From the NCBI GenBank assembly GCA_020726505.1, contig JAHLEZ010000005.1, forward strand, positions 2,356,001 to 2,420,000: a DNA stretch of 64,000 bases, given 5' to 3'. The DNA comes from Leptodontidium sp. MPI-SDFR-AT-0119 (lineage: Eukaryota > Ascomycota > Leotiomycetes > Helotiales > Leptodontidiaceae). The translations under genes were made by a program, and so were the position numbers. The notes beneath the pieces were generated by a model, which saw only the letters and a program-made list of their open reading frames with translations, had not been told where the DNA came from and ran no database searches. This document shows, piece after piece, positions 55,101 to 64,000 of the stretch (its first letter is position 1; each line of letters opens with the position of its first letter).

Positions 55101-57456
55101 ACCGACTATCAATGTGGATTTGACTTTGCGCCGGATGTCCTCTGTAATCGATCGTTAGCCAAAATCTTCGTCTCGAATATCGACTCAGGTGAAAAAGTTC
55201 AAAAACAAAGCATATCGACATACCAGGACCAGGGGGATTCCCAACCATACAAGCCAATGTCTGAACTGTCTTGCCCAGGCCCATACTGTCACCCAGTAAT
55301 CCGCCGTGTGGCGCCTGACTACTCAGCTCTCGCTGTACCATCCACTGGGCACCCAGCAACTGATGGTGCCAAAGCGGGCTCTTCATCCCCTTGATCAACC
55401 ACTTCCCGTCTACCGCCTTACACTTGGCATACCCAAAACTCTTACTCGCATCCCGCAGCTTGGCCTTGTCGCTGCGCACAGCTCCACGAGTAAATGCGTC
55501 CTCCGGCTCGGGGATGTTGGCGAACAAGCGCTGAAACTGTGTGGTCTTGACCTGGTTTCCCATGATAGGCTCCTCCGCTGGACGGTCAAAGATTGGGTTT
55601 TGTAGACGATCGGAAATGGGATCGTTATTCATCATGTCTTCCAGGATCATATTGGCAACAGCATCATCGCCTCCAAATGATCTGAATTTGCCTGAAGCCA
55701 GAAGACTCTGCCCATTCGTGACAATCTCCTTGCCTTTGCCTTTTCCCTTTCCTTTCTTGGCCGGCTTCTCCTTTTCCTTGCCTTTGCCTTTTCCATTGTC
55801 TTTACTCTTGCCCTTTCCCTTGGCAGCAGTTGGGGATTTGGCCTTGCGACGAGAAGACGAAGCCACCGCAACAGGCTGGCGAGCCTTTTTCTTCTGGGCC
55901 TTTGCACGCTCTTTATCCCGACGTTGTTCTTCTTGACGCTGATAATACTCGCGGGGGTTCTTTGCAGCCTTGGCGCGTCTCTTGCGAGGTTTACCGGCTT
56001 TGGTGAGTCCCAGATCTGGCTCCCCTTCGGGGGTGTCTTCGTCGGCCAAAATGCGAGCCATGGCTTCGTCGTCGTCGTACTTGCCATCTCCATTGTTGTC
56101 TCCAGGACCCTCTCCAAGGTTGTCTTCATCGTCCTCGGATTCGTCTTGACGGGGGCAATCACGACGGTGGCGCTCGATTGTCTCTGCTCTTGTCTCGGGC
56201 AGGAACAGCGAATTTGGATCCTCGTCATCATCACCATCGTCCCGCGACGTACCGACACGCAGACGGTCCCGAGTCTCGATGTTTTTCCGGACTTTGTAGA
56301 GACTCAATGCTTCCTCGGGCGTGATGGTCTTAGATCGTTGCTTTCGGAGTAGCATGTTTCTAAGCTTGACCCATCCTTCATACACCTCATCACCGTCGCC
56401 CTCTTCATCCATCCATGAATTGTCTTCTTCGGCACCTCCCATGATAGAGTCAACCTGGTCAGAAGTTCTGTAGGTGTCATTCTCATAGCGGTCGAAGGTC
56501 AGGGCTGATGGCCCGGGACGCGTGTATGCTCTGGAACTACCTTCTCCGTTGTCCAGAGTGTTCGGAGCCTTGCTTCTCTGCAGCATTGCTCGTTGAGCAG
56601 CCATCATTCTTGCAGGATCAAGCGGTCTTTTTGGTGGTGGAGTTGGCATGCGAACTGGTGGGGGAGTGGGAGTAAGGAAAAGAGGAGCATCGTCTCTTGT
56701 CCCTCGCTTGACGAATACAACATCGTCATCTTGAGTATTTTGAGGACCGTGAGAGTTCCACTTTTGTCGAGCTGCAAGTGATGCCTCTCGAGGATCAATG
56801 ATCATGAAGTCATCGTCATCATCAACTTGGGACTCTGGTTGGGTGGGTTTGTAGGTTGAGGATTGTTGGACCGGGCCACCGAACATGGATGGTAGTCGAC
56901 TACCTTTCTGAGTACCGAACATTGAGGATGTATGGGTACCATTCTGAATACCGAAGACAGATGGTGCAGGTGATGAGATTATAGATGGTCGAGATAGGGG
57001 AGCTGAGTGAAGTGGGCCTCCAAAGATTGAGGCTGCGGCGATGATAGGTGTCAAAGATGATGTAGCCGTAGGCTTGGGTCGCGGTTGGGTTGATGCGGTA
57101 GATGGAAGGCTATAAGTCCGTGGGATATCCGAAGTGTCGAGACGATCATCACCAGCCGAGCCAGCCGCAATGGATTGTCGACATTCAGCATTGGGAGGGT
57201 CGTCCGGGCTCAAATCCATGTCATCTGGGTCTTCGCTCTTGACATGCGAAGCCGAACTCGACTCAAATTCGTTGTTGACCTGGTCGGGGCTTGACTCGAT
57301 AACAGAAGCAGTGCGCTCGATTGATGGAATCAAGTCTTGGGAAGGAGGTGACTCAAGTTCTGGGTCAGGCTCTTCTTCATATTGGTCCTCATAATCATGA
57401 TCCATGGATTGATCATCACCACCATCGATGAAGTGATCGAAATTGAAGTTGTCCAT
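52184..57456 (-). CDS. SNF2-family ATPase with internal RING finger (Rad5/Rad16/Uls1 type)
   Basis: Eight exons: 57456-55224, 55141-54700, 54615-54369, 54232-53999, 53888-53679, 53572-53153, 53043-52856, 52766-52184; all phases agree and give 1518 aa. The first 600 residues are acidic and disordered with Lys-rich runs (PAKKGKGKGKGKEIV). SNF2 lobe 1: HHQLLGAQWM, Walker A GDSMGLGKT with Lys 729, DEAQ at 854, WCLTGTPLLNRLEEL. A C3HC4 RING lies between the lobes: Cys 1108, 1111, 1123, His 1125, Cys 1128, 1131, 1149, 1152. Lobe 2: VVIYVQFRTLARII, YLTGDSS, ILIAGLKCGGLGLNF, AFGRIFRINQ. RING within SNF2 marks the Rad5/Rad16/Uls1 class: DNA-dependent ATPases with ubiquitin-ligase function in repair or SUMO-targeted turnover. 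The HIRAN domain of Rad5 was not seen, so Uls1- or Rad16-like is preferred. Confidence 0.9.
53085..54288 (-). repeat. Shared ~20-bp motif in introns 3-6 of the SNF2/RING gene
   Basis: Four consecutive introns (54233-54368, 53889-53998, 53573-53678, 53044-53152) each contain one copy of a motif near TTGTGACATTGAAATG on the coding strand, at plus positions 54271-54288, 53925-53943, 53635-53654 and 53085-53104. Copies in introns 4 and 6 continue to match as GACMATT. The motif lies about 36-62 bases before the acceptor. These introns are 106-136 bp, twice the usual size in this window. Introns 1, 2 and 7 lack it. Confidence 0.8.
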
Positions 57457-60271
57457 AATGAGATGGATCCCGGAAGTGTATGAGGGTGTGAATGTGTTGC
57501 TATTCGAAACTTCAAGGGAGGTGGAGTGCTTGCGGAAGAAGGTAGCTGAAGTGTCTAAGTGAGAATGCGATATTGTTGTGATAGTATTTGTATTTGAAGT
57601 CTCGGGTTCAAGAAAGCGGTGGGCAAGCTTTGGATTCAATGGAGAAGCCCGCCTTCGAGTAGTGAATTATATTGACGATGTTGTCAATGGTGAGTCTGTG
57701 TTCAATTAGCATCTGTTTGCGGATTCTTTGATGAAATCGCAAAATTACACTAGTAATAGGGAAGTGACAATTGAGGCAGATGCATTGGCTGTGAGAAACT
57801 CTTGGAAGGGTGAGGTTGTGCTAGATAGAGACCTTGCCTACCTTGCTGGGGAAATGCTGGGTGGGGGATGGGTAATATCTGAGAAGGCAGCGGAGAGTTT
57901 GTTTGTTGTGTGAAATGAAAATGGCGAAAAGACTTCTCTTGAGTAATCTTCTGAGCTGAGGACGACTTCTTGTGGTCTAAGCATCAAGCCAATTCATCAG
58001 CTTATGAAGGTAAGAAGGGCAGAGAATGTGATGATGCAGAACGAGGGGGGTAGTGGTGTTGAAAAACAAGGTCGTGGAAATATTGGTGAATTAAGCCTGC
58101 GGTGGAAAAAACAGGGAGTGGGTTGATGATGCTGAAAAAGAGACCTGTGATAGGGAAATAGGGGGGTCTAACAAAAGCAAGCGTATCCGCAAGGCCAGAT
58201 AGCGAACTCACCCACAACTAGGAAGGTGATAAATTTTGATCGTGGCCTAGTAGTAAAGACCAGTGAAGAAGTCGAACAGGGGAAGAAGAAGTAGCAGTGT
58301 GAAGGTGGTGTTGATGTTAAAAGAAACGAGCCTAAGGAAAGAGAATTCTCTTAAATATCCGAGTCTCTTAGGTCCAAGTCCTGATGCTTGCAAGAACTAA
58401 GAGAGAAGGCGCGAGGGGAATGATGTGTATTAACTTACGTCCTGGGTAGTATAGCTAGGTGGTACAGCGCGAGGCTGAGAATGATGAAAGTAATGGGGGA
58501 GCAGTTGTAGCAGACGCGGCAGTGTGGTAGTGGTATGTCATGATGGCAGTGTTGTCGTGGTGCATATGGAAGGAGTATTGCGATGGTACCTAGGTGGTGT
58601 CGCGGTGGTGTCGCCTCGTTGGTATCACCTCCGTGCGAAAGATATTTTTATTGTTGTCGTCGAGGAGAGGAAGCTACCCAAGCGGAGAGAAGTACTTTTT
58701 AAATATCCCGCTCTCATGGCAAGTACACCTTAGCTCAACTCCACGAAATTAATTAGCAATCCAGTGTTTCCCCGTTGCTTTAGAACAGGCAAGAGCCAGA
58801 ACTATTGAATTGGCGGAGTGTACTTGCACAGAAATCCCGGGGGAGGTGAGAGGGAGGATGTTTGATCGCCGCTTGACGAAATGCGGTAATGAATTCAAAC
58901 TGTTCCGTGAATGAGCCGTGATAGAGAGGAAGTCTTGCTCCTGGAACCCATGTAGTAGAGGGAAACGAAGAAGAAGAAGATGCGCTAAGACGATCCGTCT
59001 TAAATCAGCCGAGCACTAACACTCTACTCTACGAAGTAAGTCCTTAAGTACCGGTAGACTGAAAGAAAGTTCAAACCCGAATTCCAGAACCCCACCCCTT
59101 CTAATATCTGTCAATAACCACAAGAGGCTAAAGTGTAACTCTAAGTTATAATAGAGATGAATATAAGATACCGGTTAATATATACAAGATACTAATCAAT
59201 ATAGATAAGATAGTAATCGATCGATACATATAAGATACTGATCGATCGATATATATAAGATACCAATCAATATATATAAGATACTAATCGATATTTCTAA
59301 TATACTAGTCAATATATAATAGATTGGGCAAACAAGTAATCCTATAGTTAGTTGATAAATGCAAAGTCGGAGAGCACTTGATTAATAGAAAGTTATAATG
59401 CTATTTGAGACAAAAGAACTCTAAAATAGTAAACTTGCCGGACATGAAGTGAAGACCGAGAACCGTAAAACAACAAGGTGGGTGGGTGTATGTTGAGCAT
59501 CTCTTGTTTCGCTTACTTAACTCTCATCGGAAACTGTCTTCATGTCAGCACTTGCTTTTCATCTCAACAAGTGAGGGGGGAAGGAGATAAAAGACAGCAT
59601 ACCTCACACACACCACAACCAACCCATTCAAGCTCACAAGCTAGCTCTAAAAAGAACCCCACACGAAATCACACTTATCCTCAAGATCCCAGTACTCCTA
59701 ATTCTTGATTTCTGTTCTTGTTATTCAACTTATTCGACCCCATTCTCTCCTCTCCCGCCCTCAACACCAGTTACAATCTCCCCAGACTTCTCCCATATCC
59801 CTCCCTCAATCCTCCACACGGGACCAAATATCCCCAACATCAACGCTCCACTCTGTAAGAACAAAACAACGCTAACCGCCCTAACTCCCCTGCCTTCCAC
59901 TCTCTAAACAAACGAGCATTACAAAGTCGGATTACACACACATACATACAAAGAAGGCGAAAACGACCGCGAGCGGATATTATACAAAAGGAACGGGTAT
60001 CGAGTCGAGATGAGTCGAGGTAGACTAGGACTTTATTTTTTGCGGATTTGGAGATCGAGATCTGGTCAAGTAGCGGCAAGAGGGGATGGGCGCTCGAGAA
60101 CGCAACGTATTGATGGCTCTGAGAGCTGAATCGATGGGTGATTTTGAAGGTTGAGACGACAAGGAGATGGTGTTGTATTGTGTTGGAAGTGCAGAAAAGC
60201 TGGTGTTGTTGATCCAACCTCGCTTAAAAAGACAGACAGAAAATGGAGATTTATCTTCGAAACCTCCCACT
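57457..60271. other. 2.8-kb intergenic region with an AT-rich tandem repeat
   Basis: It holds the promoter of the SNF2 gene and the 3' side of the antiporter gene. No supported gene: frames are short, and the plus frame 58524-58733 is a by-product of a GGT/GTGGT-rich stretch. An AT-rich repeat lies at 59161-59318. Short purine-rich blocks followed by TTAAAT recur near 58340, 58690 and 58990 but are too loose to define a repeat. Confidence 0.4.
59161..59318. repeat. AT-rich tandem repeat, about seven copies of 21-26 bp
   Basis: The core ATATAAGATACYRATCRATCGA recurs at about 59165, 59186, 59207, 59232, 59258, 59278 and a weaker last copy. Copies differ in length mostly by insertion of a second ATCG. 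The GATCGATCGAT segments give short self-complementary blocks. Confidence 0.8.
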
Positions 60272-62203
60272 TTAACCGGCTTCGGTGACTGGGTTGCCAT
60301 TCCCATCAGTCTGTGGGTAATACCAGGCGCATACAGCGATGATCAAATACAAGCACTGCAAAAGCATACCCTCGAGCCCTAAACCAGTCAGTCAGCACAC
60401 ATCCAGACTTCTCATTCAAACAGGCAGACTCACAATGCGATTTCCCATCTCCAATCAAATAATTCACCAATAGCACCGCCACAAACAACACCGCAATCTG
60501 GAACCCATCAAAACTCAGATCCATATCATCCTTCCCCATAATCCACCCAATGATAACCAGAAGCGGGATCAAGAACAGTGACACCTGCATACTTGAACCC
60601 ACAGCGACGCCGATCGCGAGATCCATTTTATCCTTTACTGCTACCGTCACAGCAGTCGCGTGCTCGGCTGCGTTTCCCACGATAGGGAGGAGGATCAAAC
60701 CGACGAATTCTATGGAAATTGCTCCGCTAGCGGTGATGGCGCTGATGGAATCGACCATGAACTCAGCGCAGAGTCCGATGATGGCTGTTGCTCCTGCCAA
60801 GGTGGCCCAGGCGACTGCGATGTGCAACTGTGGTTCTTCTTCCTCATCGTCGGCGTCTTCGTAGGCGTTGGCGTTGATCAACTCGTCATTTGGTGGTCGA
60901 TCCTCAACAGTTGCACGACCAGCTCCTGCGGCTACACCTCCTGCCTTTGCGAGACCCTTGGAGATAGCACCAGCTGGAACTTTATGCTTGCGTGGTCGCA
61001 TGGCCACTTTCTGACTTTCCTCATTGAACATGACAGCGTGGGTCTTGAGCTGGAAATACAGGTATCCAAGGTAAACAACCAAGAGAATGACCGAAGTTCC
61101 TCGTGACAAGGCAGCTACGTGGGATTGGTCCTTGACTGCGCTGAATTGGTCGAAACAGGTTGGAATGATGACACTTCCTACTGCGAGAGCGAGAAGAGAA
61201 GCTGCCGTTTGAGCGACTGTCTTGTTGAAGAATTGCTCTGTGCGGCGAAGACCCCCAAAGAAGAAACACATTCCCAAGACGAGAAGGAGATTGGAGAGGA
61301 TACTGCCAATGAGGGAGGTTTGCACCACCAGTACTTCATCGTGTGCAAGAGCGATGATTGCGACGATCATCTCAACGGCGTTTCTGAGATTGTCAGCTGG
61401 ATTCTCTTAAAAGAAAGATGTACATACCCAAATGAAGCGTTCAGAAGTCCACCCAAACTCTCTCCAACATGAAGAGCAATCTCCTCGGTAGCAAAACTCA
61501 ACATAGCGGCAAGAGGAATAATTGCAATGAAATTAACCACGAAAACAGCCTTCTTGTCCACCCCCGCATAATTCAATGCAATTCCGACCGGAGCAGCCAG
61601 TAATAGGATGTTGATCCAGGAATTGAAAATCGTCCGCTGGATCTGATTCCGAACGGTAAATGGCTCCTTGTGTGGTAAAATCTTGCCCTTGTACCAAGGC
61701 CGCTTCTTCTCTTTCTCCTCCTCCTCCACGACATCTTCCTTGTTATTTTTGGAGAATCGACTCAGAAATCTCTTTCGCGCCTTCTCTTCTTGACTTCTCG
61801 GCCGTGTTGATGTGTGATCTACAACCGTCTCCTCACTATCTGCTTCCCTAGCCTTGCCATGTGAACTGGACGCAGTTGTCATCTCGTACTCATTATCCTT
61901 GGAATTCCTAGGTCTCTCAACCTCTCCTTCACTAAGTTGTCTTGAATGGTACGCAGGTTCTGTCTGGACTGCAGATAACGGGGTCTCATCTGTATCGTCT
62001 TGTCTTCTTCGCCTTGGCGCGGCTTCGATGTCATTTCCATCGGGTGCCCATGTCTTCGCTCTGCCAGTCTTTCTGAACGGATTCCACGAATCGCTGTACC
62101 ATGCCTCTTTTCGCGCTTGGCGCTTTATCGAATCTGGGTACATTGTCAGTATATATATGTGAAGATAGTTGGAGAAGAACTGCATACGCATATTGAAAGT
62201 CAT
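60272..62203 (-). CDS. CAX-type vacuolar Ca2+/H+ antiporter (Vcx1-like)
   Basis: Four exons: 62203-62188, 62133-61428, 61383-60434 and 60378-60272; introns of 54, 44 and 55 bp; 592 aa. The 16-nt first exon is supported by donor GTATGC, branch ACTGAC and acceptor CCCAG, and removes a spurious segment. About 190 hydrophilic, charged residues precede the membrane core, which is the autoregulatory-type extension of CAX proteins. The core has the two c-repeats: GNAVEMIVAIIAL from residue 241, and GNAAEHATAVTVAVKDKMDLAIGVAVGSSMQ, with the conserved GN..E metal-site residues. An acidic loop (DADDEEEEPQ) separates the halves. It exchanges cytosolic Ca2+ for vacuolar H+. The last exon encodes WLEGMLLQCLYLIIAVCAWYYP, the family's final helix. 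Confidence 0.92.
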
Positions 62204-64000
62204 TTTTGGATTTTGGTGGAAGGAGGGATGCGGCCTGCGGTTCTTTGTTGATTGGGCGGACTGGTGTATATTAGTTGGGCGCACTGCTGGCAGAATCAAG
62301 AGTCAGGCGGAAGGTAGAACGCCCGATTGGTTGCTAGATGCGCTGTGTTGGTATGAGGTGAGGTGTCGGGCGGTCGTGCTAGCGTGAAGGATTGTGCAGT
62401 GGAATGTAGGCCAAGTCGTACGAAAGATAGGTATCGTGATCTTATCAGTGTTTCGAGTCCTGTGCCGTCTTGTGCTGTACTGTCCTGCGGCGAAATGATT
62501 CCTCAGTAGGTATGGGGAATGCGCGGATTGATTGCGTTTTGTTGACGCTCAGCCTCGGCGCGATGGTGTTTGATGGGGGCTGAGAATGAGAACTCCACTG
62601 CCTGGCGTGGCCTATCCCTGGGGAAGCTGACAGGAAAGCCTCGCGGCAGTTGGGCGTAGGGCAAGGTAGTGGGCTAGACTTGTGTACCTGAGCTGAACTG
62701 CTGCACGGAATGATAATGGTTACGCGCTGCGGGGTAGAGAAGTGCAAAGCGAGGCAGACTTGTTGCTGTCGTCGTCGTGATGGTTTGTCTGTGGTGTTGT
62801 TGCGAGGAATGGGAGAAGGAAACAAAGGAGGGATGGGAGAAAGTTGGAATTGGCACGGTCACATTCTTGTATGGGAGATTTGGAGAGGAGTGTCAAATTT
62901 CGGTGGATGGCTTCAGCCCCCTGTCATTTTATAAAGATCCAACCACTGCCGCCCCACTCCACCGCGTGATTCCCAGCTAAAAACTTTAGTATTTAAACAA
63001 GTAAGAAGCTGCAGATGCAGGATTTCTCTCTGCTGTGTACAAGTTGATTGGCCGACGAGCCAGGGCAGCTAGATTTTGACGATGACCTCACCGCTGCATC
63101 TGGAAGCGGGTATGCAACAGGTAAATTCTAGTTACCTTCGAAATACAAATCGGGAGAAAATCCAAATGTAGGTGGGTAATTGAGAATGACGACAGTTTGT
63201 TTACTTATTTTACAATGGGAGTTCGGCATACAAAGCTACGTGTATATCTCGGGATGTTTCCACCTACCAGCAATCAACTCAAGCGGTGAGATATCAGCTT
63301 CTTTTTCCTCGATTCATGACCTCCTTCTCAATAACCGAGACACATCCATAATGCATTCTATCTATACCTTTTTCTTCATGTCCTCTTCTTCTTTCTTTTC
63401 TACAATTCCCTTTCTCTTCCACAGTCAACTCAAGCTTCCCACCTCCCCCTCCAAGCAAAACTTGGTCAACTTGGCCACTTGGCACACCAGCACCAAGTCT
63501 CTTGACTTTTGCTTGACACGCGCAAACAAGCTCACCACGGCCCAACTCAAGCTCTTGGCACTCTTTTCCACTCCTGCCCAAGAAGGAATCCCCCCTTTAT
63601 CTATCCACTCACCACCCACACAATCAGCCACAATCCAGCTAGCCAGCACATCACCCTCAACCATCATCGCGCAGTGCAGATCACATGGATAAATCAATTG
63701 CAAACGTCACTTGAGAATGCGACAACAACGATGCGATGCGTATTTAGAGTTTGTTTTGGCGTGGGCGATGGTGGCTTGATATTTGACTTTTTTAAGGCCA
63801 CAGCTAAATCCACACACGGAAATAGCTAAATCAACACATGCCAAGGAATTTCGGGGAATCCTAAGGGTGCATTTATCAACCTCGCCCTGCCATATCAATT
63901 TGTACTGTAGGGCAAGGGCCACTTATGTATTTTACTTAATTATGCCAACTCATTTGTATTATCTAATTCAAAGTCTGCATCTTGAGTAAGAACTACTCTC
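62204..64000. other. Upstream region of the antiporter gene to the window edge
   Basis: 1.8 kb without a supported gene. Frames such as plus 63180-63692 are C/T-rich and show no family resemblance. The region from 62940 on becomes more AT-rich. Confidence 0.4.

Noticed and set aside
63180..63692. 170-aa plus-strand frame near the right edge
   Set aside because: C/T-rich, uneven composition, no family resemblance.

Overview
This window is nuclear DNA of a filamentous ascomycete (Pezizomycotina). Genes are spaced by 0.3-2.8 kb and most introns are short (44-60 bp) with GTANGT...CTAAC...YAG signals. Protein families are typical of filamentous fungi (Asl1/GH128 and GH5 GPI-type glucanases, PigL_N/STAND-type N-terminal domains, secreted NTF2-like proteins), and AT-rich transposon relics carry RIP-like C-to-T stop codons. 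A leotiomycete affinity is a guess from general appearance, not shown.

Layout. 1-6 kb: AT-rich degenerate island with a piggyBac-like relic (minus), a Tc1/mariner DD34E relic (plus) split by a nested 593-bp MITE, and a small SnoaL/NTF2-like gene with an internal 20-codon duplication. 6-18 kb: a roughly 28-finger C2H2 protein, a DUF4140/DUF4139 protein, a basic hypothetical protein and a secreted NTF2-like protein, all on minus. 18-28 kb: a frame-interrupted membrane protein, a GH128 beta-glucanase, then a divergent pair of UDP-glucose 6-dehydrogenase and a GT4 glycosyltransferase. 28-36.5 kb: a giant acidic disordered protein and a multispan membrane protein. 36.5-40.4 kb: gene-poor AT-rich stretch with a 21-copy perfect 8-bp minisatellite and two small Cys-rich genes. 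40.4-50.7 kb: GH5 cellulase-type enzyme, small membrane protein, a fragmented acylphosphatase gene (12-nt first exon, GC-AG intron, 13-nt microexon), a peroxisomal PTS2 3-ketoacyl-CoA thiolase, a PigL_N domain gene that appears to continue into a ubiquitin-like C-terminus, and ESF1. 52-62 kb: an 8-exon SNF2/RING (Rad5/Rad16/Uls1-type) ATPase whose introns 3-6 share a sequence motif, and a CAX-type Ca2+/H+ antiporter.

How the genes fit together. Most are unrelated housekeeping neighbours, as usual in fungi. The one functional pairing I would defend is UGDH plus GT4, facing away from one 936-bp intergenic region: one makes UDP-glucuronate, the other has the architecture of a sugar-nucleotide-dependent membrane glycosyltransferase. 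The unusual signals are the shared motif in four consecutive SNF2 introns, the acylphosphatase microexon gene, the PigL_N/ubiquitin-like fusion with two overlapping donor sites, and the nested MITE with its exact target duplication. No rRNA, tRNA, CRISPR array or secondary-metabolite cluster was recognised. All gene models with introns are my own manual reconstructions and lack transcript support.
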